The notes beneath the pieces were generated by a model that searched no databases, was not told the origin of the DNA, and worked only from the letters and a program-made list of their open reading frames with translations. DNA of 64,000 nucleotides from Blastocatellia bacterium (GTDB taxonomy: Bacteria > Acidobacteriota > Blastocatellia > Pyrinomonadales > Pyrinomonadaceae): assembly GCA_003168335.1 (NCBI GenBank), contig PMSM01000002.1, forward strand, positions 124,001-188,000. The letters are read 5' to 3'. The position numbers and the translations under genes are program-made. Shown here piece after piece: positions 32,961 through 41,544 of the stretch (within the stretch, counting starts at the first letter, position 1; each line of letters opens with the position of its first letter).

Positions 32961-35186
32961 ATGATGAAGAGTATTTACGCAATCTCGGGCTGTGTGCTAC
33001 TGCTTTTTTGTTGTGTGGTCACGGCATCAGCTTCTGTCTTCGGTGACGTGAACGGGACGGTGATTGATCCGCAACAGCAGGCAATTGCGGCAGCAAAGAT
33101 AACGCTGCTTTCCCGTTCGTCTTCGTTGACGCGAACGACCGACACCGACAACGCTGGAGAGTTCTCTTTCCGCGCGGTGCCGATCGGTGAATACAACGTG
33201 ACGGTTGAATCCGGCGGATTCAGTAAATCCACGCTGGCGTTGACCGTCCTCTCCGATCGCACGACTGTCTTGAGCGTGCAGCTGAAGATTGCGCCGGTGT
33301 CGCAACGGGTTGAAGTTAGAGTTGAACCGGGTCGGGTGGATTCGGACTCGGCTACCCTGGTCACGTTAGTGAGCCGCAAACAGATTGCGCAAACGCCCGG
33401 CGCGAGTCGCACGAACAGCCTCGCGATGATCACGGACTATGTGCCCGGCGCCGTGATCACGCACAATCAACTTCACATTCGCGGTGGTCATCAGGTTACG
33501 TGGCTCGTCGATGGGGTTCCCGTTCCCAACACAAACATTGCCGATACGGTCGGACCGCAATTCGATCCCAAGGACGTCGATTACCTCGAAGTCCAGCGCG
33601 GCAGTTACACGGCCGAATACGGTGACCGCACTTATGCGATGTTCAATGTCGTGCCGCGCAGCGGGTTTGAACGTGACCGCGAAGCGGAGTTGCTGGTTTC
33701 CTACGGCAATTTCAATCAGACAAACGATCAGTTGAGTTTCGCCGATCACACAAAGCGTTTTGCTTACTATACGAGCTTCAACGGCAATCGCAGCGACTAC
33801 GGCCTTGAGACTCCAGTTCCGCAGGTGCTCCACGATCAGAGCAACGGCTTTGGGGGCTTTGCTTCTTTGATCTTCAACGCCAATCCGAAAGATCAGTTTC
33901 GGCTGGTAACCGCGGTGCGGCGGGATTTCTTTCAAGTGCCGAACGATCAGATGGCGCAAGATGCCGGCATTCGTGATGTCGAACGGGAACGCGACGCCTT
34001 TATCAATTTCAGTTGGATGCGCACGCTCAACAGCAAACTACTGTTGACCGTCTCACCCTTTTATCACTACACGCGGGCGGCTTTCATCGGCGGGCCGAAC
34101 GACACCCCGGTGAGCGCGCGTGATGAACGCAGCTCACAATACGGCGGCGCGCAAATCGTCTTGAGCGCGCTCACGCGACATCACAACGCAAAGGTTGGCT
34201 TCTACGGTTTCTGGCAGCGCGATGACGCTTTCTTCCGTCTGCAGGGCGAGGATGGCAACGGCAACCCCGTCAACTTGCAGCAACGAGAAAACCCGCAAGG
34301 AAATTTGGCGGCGTTCTTCGTCGAAGATCAGTACAAACCGCTATCGTGGCTGACGCTGAGCGGCGGCCTGCGGTTCACGCGGTTTCGCGGTTCATTGACA
34401 GAGAATGCGACCAGCCCGCGCGCGGGTGTGGCCATTCGCATTCCGCGTGTGAATATCGTTTTGCACGGGTTCTATGGACGCTTCTATCAAGCGCCGCCGC
34501 TCTCCACGATTTCCGGCCCGTTGCTCCAATTTGCCCTGGCCCAGGGTGTCGACTTCATTCCTTTGCGCGGCGAGCGCGACGAAGAGTATCAATTCGGTGC
34601 GACACTTCCGATCAAGGGTTGGGCCATCGACGCCGGCTACTTCCATACCACGGCGAAGAACTTTTTCGATCACGATGCACTGGGGAACTCGAACATCTTC
34701 TTTCCCCTGACCATCGAGCGAGCGCGCATTCGGGCGTTCGAGTTGACGGCGCGTTCGCCGCAGCTATTCAAACGAGGCCAGTTCTATCTCGCTTACTCGC
34801 ATCAACGCGCGGAAGGTCAGGGCCTGGTCACTGGTGGACTGACGGACTTCTCGCCACCGGCGGATCTTTTCTTCCTCGATCACGACCAGCGCGACACGTT
34901 GAGCTCCGGCTTTACGATTAATCTTCCGTCGCGCAGTTACGTCTCGGGGAACGTTCGTTACGGGTCGGGCTTTCTTGAAGGTGACGGGCCGAATCATCTG
35001 CCCGCTCAGACGACGTTTGACGTCTCGTTCGGCAAAGGGTTTGGCGAGTACTGGCTGGTCGCGCTGCAAGCGGTGAACATAACTAACAATCGATTCCTGC
35101 TGGACAGCGCCAACACGTTCGGCGGCACGCACTTTTCCGAGCCGCGACAGATCTACGTCGAGTTGCGCTATCGGTTTCATTACTAG
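32961..35186 (+). CDS. TonB-dependent outer membrane receptor with CarboxypepD_reg domain
   Basis: About 741 residues. The start is at the paired ATGs 32961/32964 after AGGGA; a longer frame from 32913 would bury the signal peptide. A signal (SIYAISGCVLLLFCCVVTASA) is followed by a carboxypeptidase-regulatory-like Ig domain (GDVNGTVIDPQQQAIAAAKI, about 25-110). The plug has HIRGGHQVTWLVDGVPVPN and VDYLEVQRGSYTAEYGDR. The beta-barrel ends with the aromatic-terminated strand YVELRYRFHY. The ligand is unknown; the upstream Cys-rich secreted protein suggests a metal or metal complex. Confidence 0.88.
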   Translation: MMKSIYAISGCVLLLFCCVVTASASVFGDVNGTVIDPQQQAIAAAKITLLSRSSSLTRTTDTDNAGEFSFRAVPIGEYNVTVESGGFSKSTLALTVLSDRTTVLSVQLKIAPVSQRVEVRVEPGRVDSDSATLVTLVSRKQIAQTPGASRTNSLAMITDYVPGAVITHNQLHIRGGHQVTWLVDGVPVPNTNIADTVGPQFDPKDVDYLEVQRGSYTAEYGDRTYAMFNVVPRSGFERDREAELLVSYGNFNQTNDQLSFADHTKRFAYYTSFNGNRSDYGLETPVPQVLHDQSNGFGGFASLIFNANPKDQFRLVTAVRRDFFQVPNDQMAQDAGIRDVERERDAFINFSWMRTLNSKLLLTVSPFYHYTRAAFIGGPNDTPVSARDERSSQYGGAQIVLSALTRHHNAKVGFYGFWQRDDAFFRLQGEDGNGNPVNLQQRENPQGNLAAFFVEDQYKPLSWLTLSGGLRFTRFRGSLTENATSPRAGVAIRIPRVNIVLHGFYGRFYQAPPLSTISGPLLQFALAQGVDFIPLRGERDEEYQFGATLPIKGWAIDAGYFHTTAKNFFDHDALGNSNIFFPLTIERARIRAFELTARSPQLFKRGQFYLAYSHQRAEGQGLVTGGLTDFSPPADLFFLDHDQRDTLSSGFTINLPSRSYVSGNVRYGSGFLEGDGPNHLPAQTTFDVSFGKGFGEYWLVALQAVNITNNRFLLDSANTFGGTHFSEPRQIYVELRYRFHY

Positions 35187-35367
35187 TGGGCTCCATTTGT
35201 AAAGTTATTTGCTGCTTCGCAGGTTCACCCCAAGTGCTTCGCCAGCGAAGTTGGGTGCTGAGCCTGATTCAGTCTGAGCTAAGTCGAGCCCGCTCCCAGT
35301 GCGTGGTCGAGTCGCGGCGAGTGAGGACCGTGCTAACATCAAGCTCCATTAGGAAGAGGAGTAGAAG

Positions 35368-36465
35368 ATGAGTGAGAGAATCATTCGCATTGGCATCATT
35401 GGCGCGGGCTTTGCGCGCACAACGCAGATCCCCGCCTTCAAAGCTTGCGCCGGCGCGAAGATTGTCGCGATCACCAGCGCGCGTCGCGAACACGCCGAAG
35501 AGGTCGCGCGCGAATTCGGAATCGAACACGCGGAGAGCGACTGGCGCGCGTTGGTCGCGCGTGACGATATTGATTTAGTCAGCATCGTCACGCCCGTGGC
35601 GACGCATTGCGAGATGGCGCTGGCGGCGCTGGAGTCCGGCAAAGCAGTTCTGTGCGAAAAACCGATGGCCATGAATGCCGCTGAGGCGCTGCGGATGACT
35701 GAGCGCGCCCGCGCAGCCGGCGTCCTGGCGTTGATCGATCACGAATTGCGCTTTCTGCCCGGTCGCATGAAGATGCGCGAGCTGATCCAAAACGGCGACA
35801 TCGGCAAAGTGCGGCACGCGAAACTGACTTTTCGTTCCGACTCGCGGGCCGACGTTAACCGTCCATGGAACTGGTGGTCGGACACAACCCAGGGCGGCGG
35901 CGCGCTGGGGGCGATTGGCTCGCATGTGATTGACGGCTTTCACTGGTTGCTGGGCGCCGAAGTGCGGGAAGTGATTGGCAATCTCGCTACCCACATCCGC
36001 GAACGCAAGGATGAAGCCGGAAGACTTCGCGAAGTGACTGCTGACGATGAAGCGAACTTACTGATGCGATTTGACGAAACTGAATTGACTGAAGGCGCGA
36101 CAGGTAGTGCCTCGATGTCTTTGGTTGAGCCGGGCCAGGCGGAACACTGTCTGGAAATCTTTGGCTCGTCCGGCGCATTGATGATTGAAGAGAGCGGGGA
36201 ACTGTGGCAGTCAAGAGTTGGCGAGGGCGAATGGAAGCGCGTCGAAACTGATCGCGGCGAACTGGCTCCGGGCATGCGCGATGGTGGTTGGGCGCGCGGC
36301 TTTACTGCTTTCTCAAGACGAATTGTTGAAGCTCTGCGCGCGGGCCGCGCGACGGTCGCAGGTGCGGCCACGTTCGAGGATGGTTATCGCACGCAAGTTG
36401 TGCTGGATGCGGCGCGACGAGCGCATGAGAGTGGCTGCTGGGCAAAAATAGAATCGGGGCAGTAG
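35368..36465 (+). CDS. Gfo/Idh/MocA-family oxidoreductase
   Basis: 365 residues. The N-terminal Rossmann fold begins RIGIIGAGFARTTQIPAF and contains the family marker LCEKPMAMNAAEA. The C-terminal GFO_IDH_MocA_C domain includes GGALGAIGSHVIDGFHWLLG with the usual GSH and D residues. These enzymes oxidise or reduce sugars, inositols or related compounds with NAD(P); substrate cannot be read from sequence. The start has a good GAGGAGTAGAAG leader. The gene stands alone; its stop runs into a palindromic repeat. Confidence 0.88.
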   Translation: MSERIIRIGIIGAGFARTTQIPAFKACAGAKIVAITSARREHAEEVAREFGIEHAESDWRALVARDDIDLVSIVTPVATHCEMALAALESGKAVLCEKPMAMNAAEALRMTERARAAGVLALIDHELRFLPGRMKMRELIQNGDIGKVRHAKLTFRSDSRADVNRPWNWWSDTTQGGGALGAIGSHVIDGFHWLLGAEVREVIGNLATHIRERKDEAGRLREVTADDEANLLMRFDETELTEGATGSASMSLVEPGQAEHCLEIFGSSGALMIEESGELWQSRVGEGEWKRVETDRGELAPGMRDGGWARGFTAFSRRIVEALRAGRATVAGAATFEDGYRTQVVLDAARRAHESGCWAKIESGQ

Positions 36466-36527
36466 CCCGACCATCAGGGAGGGCTCCATCGAAACGGAGC
36501 CCGCGCTTACGCTTGGGCTAGTGCCCC
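36456..36527. repeat. REP-like palindrome, GTAGCCCGACC family, copy 1
   Basis: GGGGCAGTAGCCCGACCATC starts the left side and GGGCTAGTGCCCC ends the right side, with GGGCTCC/GGAGCCC pairing in the middle. A close copy with longer perfect arms is at 48814-48878. It begins within the last codons of the oxidoreductase gene. Confidence 0.6.
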
Positions 36528-36546
36528 GAAATCCGCGTCCAAGATC

Positions 36547-37305
36547 TTACTGCTTCGTAGCTTTCTCAGTCCCGGTCTTATCGGTACCGTAGCCGCCCCA
36601 GATTCCTTCCATCGTTCCATCAGACTTGATCTCGTAAGCCACGAATCCGCAGCGCGCGCCGCCAATTCCCACCGCGACGTTATTGCCCTGCTTGATGCCC
36701 ACGCCATCGGTGTTGTTGCTCCAGACAAATCTGTAGAGATTGCCGGCCGGCTCGACCGTTAGTTTCGTTTTGTATCCCTGGCCGTCGGGATTCTTGCCCG
36801 TTGCGTCATAGTCTCCTAACAGACCTGAGCCGCTGGTCCGCGCGGCTTTTTCAGTGCCGGCTTCATTAGTTCCCCAGTAACCCCATTTGCCGTCAAGCGC
36901 GCCGTCGCCGGTGATTTCATAGTCAACCACGCCACAGCCTTTGCCGTTCTTTCCGTTGGCAAAGGCCACCGCGACGACAGTGCCGTTGGCCACGCCGACG
37001 CCGTCGTACTGAGTTCCGGCGTTCCAGCGAAACTGGTAGACATCACCATGCTGAATGACTTCCAGGGTGCCTTTATAGACGCCGCCGTCAGGATTGCTGC
37101 CGCTCACATTGTACTTGCCCGCGATATCCGGGAGCGGGGCGGGCGCGCTGTTGGTAGTGGTGGTCGTGCTGCTCGTGTTCTTGGCAGCGTCGGTCTTCGT
37201 CGGCGTCGTCGAAGAGGTAGAGCTGCCGGCCGACTTGCAGCCGATCACGCACGCAATCAGTAGAACGACGGCCATCGCCGCATGATGTCGGGATTGTAGT
37301 TTCAT
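36547..37305 (-). CDS. Lipoprotein with duplicated beta domain
   Basis: 252 residues. The lipoprotein signal ends in a LIACVIGC lipobox, followed by a Ser/Thr-rich linker. Two ~85-residue repeats follow: GKYNVSGSNPDGGVYKGTLEV ... CGVVDYEITGDGALDGKWGYWG and GDYDATGKNPDGQGYKTKLTV ... CGFVAYEIKSDGTMEGIWGGYG. Each repeat looks like a small beta-barrel of the kind seen in periplasmic binding or fibronectin-like lipoproteins; the family is not known to me. A periplasmic or outer-membrane location is expected. Confidence 0.75.
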   Translation of the reverse strand: MKLQSRHHAAMAVVLLIACVIGCKSAGSSTSSTTPTKTDAAKNTSSTTTTTNSAPAPLPDIAGKYNVSGSNPDGGVYKGTLEVIQHGDVYQFRWNAGTQYDGVGVANGTVVAVAFANGKNGKGCGVVDYEITGDGALDGKWGYWGTNEAGTEKAARTSGSGLLGDYDATGKNPDGQGYKTKLTVEPAGNLYRFVWSNNTDGVGIKQGNNVAVGIGGARCGFVAYEIKSDGTMEGIWGGYGTDKTGTEKATKQ

Positions 37306-37350
37306 CGTCGTCTCCTTGTTCGGCTGAAACGGTTATTACTACTCACGCTG

Positions 37351-39507
37351 CTACCTCATTCCCGGCGGGCCGCCCATACCGGGGATTCCCATTCCATCAA
37401 TCGGAGTGCCAGGAGCGTGGCCGGACGACCCCTGACCCTGGCCGCCGCCGGCGCGGGTGCGAAACAGCGACGGATCTACGTTCTTCAATTCGTAAAGCGT
37501 CTTGTAGAGGCCTTCGCGTTTGATTAGCTCTTCATGCGTGCCCTGATCGACTATGCGTCCCTTGTCAATCACGAGAATTCGATCCGAAACTGCTGCCACG
37601 AAGTTGAGATCATGGGTGATCACAATACACGTGCGCTCGGTCGCGTATTCTCGGATCACCGCGATGAGTCGATTGCGTTGGTCGGCATCCAGATTCTCCG
37701 TGGGCTCGTCGAGTAACAGCATCTCCGGCTTACGCAGCAGGCATCGCGCCAGCGCGATCAGACGCTTCTGACCACCCGACGGTATTTGCACGTCAACCAC
37801 CGTGTCGTAGCCTTTTGGCATTCTCTGCGGATCGACGATCACGTCGTGGATATGCGCCAGCTCGCAGGCTTCCTCAACTTCCTTGTCGGTCGCGCTGGAC
37901 CTGCCGAGTCTGACGTTTTCTCGAATCGTGTCTTTCAGGAAAAACGGAAACTGTGAAAGTTTCGATACCTGTTCCCGCAATGAATTGAGGGTCACGCCTG
38001 AGATGTCTTCGCCTTCGATCAGGATTTGTCCCTGTTGCGGATCAAGAAAACGCAGAATCAAATTCATGATCGTGGATTTGCCACAGCCAATGCCGCCCAC
38101 GAGCGCGATCGTTTCGCCTTCCTTGATCTCGAAGGAAACATGGTTCAGGACAGTTTGCGTCGGCGAGTAACCGAAAACGACATTGTCGAACGTGATGTCG
38201 CCGTGGACGTCGCCTAAAGATTTAGCTCCCGGCTTTTCGACTACGGTTGGCTTGGTATCAATTAATTCATAGGTTGAGACGATGCCGGGCACCAGCGATT
38301 GGTACATCGTGTACGAGCCCACCAGCCGCTGCACGGGCGTGAAAAGGTTGGGCGCCATTTGCATGAAAACGATCACGCTCGAAAACGTCATCCCCCACTT
38401 TGCTCCGAGGAGAATGGCGACCAACATGACCATCGCCGTCGTCAGCGCGATGAAAATCTGCGCCCCGCTGTTACTCAGGCTCATCCAGGCGGTGGTTGCG
38501 GCGGTGCTTTTGGCGGCCACCTTTGAAGCTTCGCGAAAGCGATCGCTCCGTTTCTGTTGCGCGTTGAAGACCTGGATATCTGAAATGCCGCTGATCGTTT
38601 CTTCGAGTTCGGCGCCCAGCTCTCGGGAACTCAGGTTTATCCCCAGGGCGCCTGCCTGCAACTTGCCGCTGGTGTAACGGAACATCAGCAGCGTGAGCGG
38701 CGCCAGCACAAACAACACCAGAGTCATCTGCCAACTCAGCGCCAGCAAATACGCGATGACGATTATCATCACCAGCACGTCGACCACCGGCGTGAGCAGG
38801 ACCTGCGTCAACAAGCGTTGGACTGTGCCCGTCTCAGACAAGACTCGCTGCATCAAGGCGCCCGTTTGCCCGCCCATAAAGAAATCCAGCGACAGCGATT
38901 GGATGTGATCGTAGACGTGTTGTCGTAATGACGATAACAGTCGCTGCTCGAGGTTGGCATCAACCCAGGCCCGACCAATATCGAGCACGTTGCGAAAAAC
39001 AATCGACACTGTCCAGATGATAAAAATCGTGGTGAAAGTAAGCGGAGTCGAGAGCCAATTCCGGATCCCAGCGGGCGGAAACCATCCAACATCCGGCCCT
39101 GACGAGGACACATCGTAGAAGGAATCCTTCAGAGTCCAGACCGTGCCCAGGTCACCATTTTGCGCCGCTTTAGCGAGGAGTTTAAACAGTGGGCCCATCG
39201 CGGCTGCCGCCACGAACGGCAACAGGCACATGATCAGAGATAGCGTGAGCGACAAAGCCACGATCGCTTTGTGTCCATTCAAGAGTTTGAGCGCGCGTTT
39301 CAGATAGGGGCGCGCATTCATCTTGGGCATCGTCTTCATGCGAATTTTGCTGCCCGGGCCTGGCATGGGCGGTTCGCCGCTGAGGCCTTCAGGCAGTGCC
39401 CCGGGTAACACGGCATCGCGCGGCAAAGCATTGGGTGGCACAGCGTCAGGCGGCAATCCGCCAACGGGCTTATTGGAGCCGGGAGGCGGAGTCTGAGAAC
39501 TCGACAT
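37351..39507 (-). CDS. ABC exporter (fused membrane and ATPase domains)
   Basis: 718 residues. A Pro/Gly-rich N-terminal tail of ~70 residues precedes a six-helix exporter domain (ALSLTLSLIMCLLPFVAAAAM, FTTIFIIWTVSIVF, LALSWQMTLVLFVLAPLTL) and an ATPase with GGIGCGKST, signature IPSGGQKRLIALARC, LLLDEPTENLD and the ITHD switch His. The C-tail is Gly/Pro rich. There is no C39 peptidase domain, so it would not itself cut a leader. It lies downstream of the Cys-rich precursor gene across a terminator, and is the best candidate to export that peptide. Confidence 0.88.
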   Translation of the reverse strand: MSSSQTPPPGSNKPVGGLPPDAVPPNALPRDAVLPGALPEGLSGEPPMPGPGSKIRMKTMPKMNARPYLKRALKLLNGHKAIVALSLTLSLIMCLLPFVAAAAMGPLFKLLAKAAQNGDLGTVWTLKDSFYDVSSSGPDVGWFPPAGIRNWLSTPLTFTTIFIIWTVSIVFRNVLDIGRAWVDANLEQRLLSSLRQHVYDHIQSLSLDFFMGGQTGALMQRVLSETGTVQRLLTQVLLTPVVDVLVMIIVIAYLLALSWQMTLVLFVLAPLTLLMFRYTSGKLQAGALGINLSSRELGAELEETISGISDIQVFNAQQKRSDRFREASKVAAKSTAATTAWMSLSNSGAQIFIALTTAMVMLVAILLGAKWGMTFSSVIVFMQMAPNLFTPVQRLVGSYTMYQSLVPGIVSTYELIDTKPTVVEKPGAKSLGDVHGDITFDNVVFGYSPTQTVLNHVSFEIKEGETIALVGGIGCGKSTIMNLILRFLDPQQGQILIEGEDISGVTLNSLREQVSKLSQFPFFLKDTIRENVRLGRSSATDKEVEEACELAHIHDVIVDPQRMPKGYDTVVDVQIPSGGQKRLIALARCLLRKPEMLLLDEPTENLDADQRNRLIAVIREYATERTCIVITHDLNFVAAVSDRILVIDKGRIVDQGTHEELIKREGLYKTLYELKNVDPSLFRTRAGGGQGQGSSGHAPGTPIDGMGIPGMGGPPGMR

Positions 39508-39582
39508 GATGTTCCTCTTTCATCTGCGTAGGGACTAGAAAAGAATTGAAAAACTCGAGCGAAGGTAAAACAAAACACAGCA

Positions 39583-39611
39583 GGCGGGCAAGTTTTGAAT
39601 GCTTGCCCGCC
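39583..39611 (-). terminator. Terminator between precursor peptide and exporter
   Basis: Perfect 10-bp stem GGCGGGCAAG (39583-39592) / CTTGCCCGCC (39602-39611) with a 9-base loop. On the minus strand it is followed by TGCTGTGTTTTGTTTTACC. It sits about 100 bases after the precursor stop and 75 before the exporter start. Such a partial terminator after the first small gene is typical of peptide operons, where the precursor must be made in excess. Confidence 0.7.
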
Positions 39612-39713
39612 CGCTAGATAGTTCGCTGCACTAGTCGTGCGAGTGAACGATTGCCACGGCAGAAACCTCTGTTCGGCCACCGTTGTTCTGGTTCAGCCAA
39701 ACGTCGAGCGTTC

Positions 39714-40004
39714 TTAACAGTAGCAATAGTAGTAATGCCACCAGCAGCCGTAGGCATTGCAAAGAAGTTCGCGACAAACGCAGATATCGCCGTAGGCCTG
39801 AACCTCACCCAGGCTTTCGGCGTTCTCTACCTTGACCTTGTTCGCGCCAGCCTTGGAAATTTCGGCGCCCGCAGTCTTCCCGGCCTCGGGAAACATTTGC
39901 GCTGCCTTGTCGCCTGTAACGGCATACTGTGAAAGTACGCTATCAGGAACGTCATATACACTGACCTTATCGTCCGCTCCTGCGGTTGATGTCAAAATCG
40001 CCAT
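39714..40004 (-). CDS. Precursor-like peptide with six-Cys C-terminal core
   Basis: 96 residues, ATG at 40004 with an excellent AAAGGAG 9 bases before it. The first ~74 residues are a charged, helical leader-like region (DKVSVYDVPDSVLSQYAVTG, AAQMFPEAGKTAGAEI). The last 22 residues hold six cysteines spaced C-x-C-x4-C-x4-C-x6-C-x-C, with WWHYYY between the fourth and fifth, and no Ser or Thr at all. That excludes lanthionine formation and favours disulfides, metal binding or other Cys chemistry. Flanking genes encode a thioredoxin-fold protein and an ABC exporter; no LanM, YcaO or radical SAM enzyme is in the window nearby. I call it a putative RiPP or secreted Cys-rich peptide precursor. Confidence 0.7.
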   Translation of the reverse strand: MAILTSTAGADDKVSVYDVPDSVLSQYAVTGDKAAQMFPEAGKTAGAEISKAGANKVKVENAESLGEVQAYGDICVCRELLCNAYGCWWHYYYCYC

Positions 40005-40031
40005 TATAGTTTCTCCTTTGAATCAAGTCTG

Positions 40032-40049
40032 GAGGAATATGCATTCCTC
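40032..40049. promoter_or_regulatory. Palindrome upstream of the precursor peptide
   Basis: GAGGAAT (40032-40038) and ATTCCTC (40043-40049) are perfect complements around ATGC, 27 bases upstream of the precursor start codon. Symmetry and position suit an operator or a 5' leader hairpin. The rest of the upstream gap to 40341 shows no gene. Confidence 0.35.
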
Positions 40050-40341
40050 AGTTGTTGAACCGGCCTGATTAATGAGCCCTGTCGGCCTCATCAACTTCGG
40101 CCATTTTCACATTCGCCCGAACCAGTGTGGGAAAAATTACGAATTAGACTGGCTCGATCCCGATCTTCAATCTGATAAACTCTCTCCAGACTGGGCGCAG
40201 AGCATAGCGATAACCACGCCTTTAAGTTCCCGGCGCCCAACTCAGAGCAGAGCCTTAACAAAATCAAAGTATTGAAGCGAACGCATCCTAACAGCCATGA
40301 CGTAAACGGGCAAGCTTTTTTGCGCCCATGAGCAATAGTTT

Positions 40342-41181
40342 CTAAACTGATTCGTTGAGACATTGTTGCAACATCTCATCAAAACCCGGGTCTTCTCCAC
40401 CGGGTCCTGCATAGCGCACCACGCCCTGACGATCAATCAACACGACGGTCGGGAGCCCGTTTGCACCGTAGATTGCTTGCAAACGCTCGTCCTCTGCGAC
40501 GCCTACGGCAAAACCCACTCCGTGATCGGTGACCATGGCGCTCATCAATTGCAACTCTTCCGCAATTGATTCGTCAGTGCCGCCATAGGCCATGTAATGT
40601 CGGGTGATCGCGGTGATTTCCAGACCGCGCAAGGACTCTTGCTCATGGAGGCTTTTCAATTTTGGAAACATCTCTTGACACGGTTTGCACCATGTCGCCC
40701 AGAATTCCAGCAGCACGACTCGGCCCCGCAAGTCTGCCAGCGCGACGGGCCCGCCCTTAATCCAGGTTTTGACCGTGATGTCAGGAGCTGTCTGGCCAAT
40801 GAGCGCTAATTGGGTGGCGCGGTCGCGTACCTGAAGATAGCCGCTGGTGGCGGCGCGTCTTTGGGCCGGCGTCCCCGTCGCTCGCATGATCTCGGAAATC
40901 TTCTCAGCAAACGCGACTTCGTCTGCCAGTAGATCGCGCGCGTCTTGAATTTGATCAAGCGAAAGGTAAATGTCCGAGAGCGTCATTCCCAGTCGAATGC
41001 GTGTTTGAAACTCAATCTCGTAGGGGGTGGCGCGGGCCGCGGCCAGAACTCTCTCTAATTCGGTTGCTGCTTCGCTCAGTTTTCCGGCCCGCTGCAAACC
41101 CGCAGCGAGATCCAGGCCGGCGGTCACATGGATCTGCGGCGCGATCGTTTGTCCAGTGGACACTTCCGATTCAACACTCAT
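40342..41181 (-). CDS. Thioredoxin-fold (TlpA/AhpC-TSA-like) protein with helical N-terminal domain
   Basis: 279 residues from the ATG at 41181 (a further upstream start at 41244 is less likely). The C-terminal domain has GQTAPDITVKTW, VVLLEFWATWCKPCQEMFPKL with a CxxC active site, and GLPTVVLIDRQGVVRY with the cis-Pro. The N-terminal ~130 residues are TPR-like helices. There is no signal peptide or lipobox, so it looks cytoplasmic, unlike most TlpA proteins. It is 337 bases upstream of the Cys-rich peptide gene on the same strand and could handle its cysteines. Confidence 0.8.
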   Translation of the reverse strand: MSVESEVSTGQTIAPQIHVTAGLDLAAGLQRAGKLSEAATELERVLAAARATPYEIEFQTRIRLGMTLSDIYLSLDQIQDARDLLADEVAFAEKISEIMRATGTPAQRRAATSGYLQVRDRATQLALIGQTAPDITVKTWIKGGPVALADLRGRVVLLEFWATWCKPCQEMFPKLKSLHEQESLRGLEITAITRHYMAYGGTDESIAEELQLMSAMVTDHGVGFAVGVAEDERLQAIYGANGLPTVVLIDRQGVVRYAGPGGEDPGFDEMLQQCLNESV

Positions 41182-41293
41182 TTTGCTTAGGTGACTCCTG
41201 TTTGACTCTCCGTCAAGGACACGCAATATAGCCGTCCCGGGCAAACGAGGGCAAGCGGGGAAGTGATTTCTCTGCGGGGCCAGTTTGCGTTAA

Positions 41294-41344
41294 GAGTTCA
41301 ACCTTTAGGCTGCTTATTACAGCGGCAAGCTGAAGCTTGAACTC
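41294..41344. repeat. Palindromic repeat GAGTTCAA family, copy 1
   Basis: Left arm GAGTTCAACCTTTAGGCTG (41294-41312) and right arm CAAGCTGAAGCTTGAACTC (41326-41344) pair imperfectly. A second copy with the same spacing is at 61936-61986. It lies in the 363-bp gap between the divergent thioredoxin-fold and GAF genes, in which I see no gene. Confidence 0.65.
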
Positions 41345-41544
41345 TAAACTGCATCACACCAGATCGGCAAACGACTCTTGCCAGAGCCAGTCTCAACTGT
41401 ATAATGCGTCGTCGCGCGAACCATCATCGTTGCGCGGTCTGATGATTGAGCGGGTCGAGTGGCTTTAGCCCTTCTGTGGGCGGTGCACTCTTCCTTGTTT
41501 GTCATCAACTATTAGATCGCGAAGACGCCTGAGAAAGAGACAAC

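Noticed and set aside
39714-40004. Lanthipeptide precursor
   Set aside because: The C-terminal core has no Ser or Thr to dehydrate and no LanM/LanB/LanC gene lies nearby.
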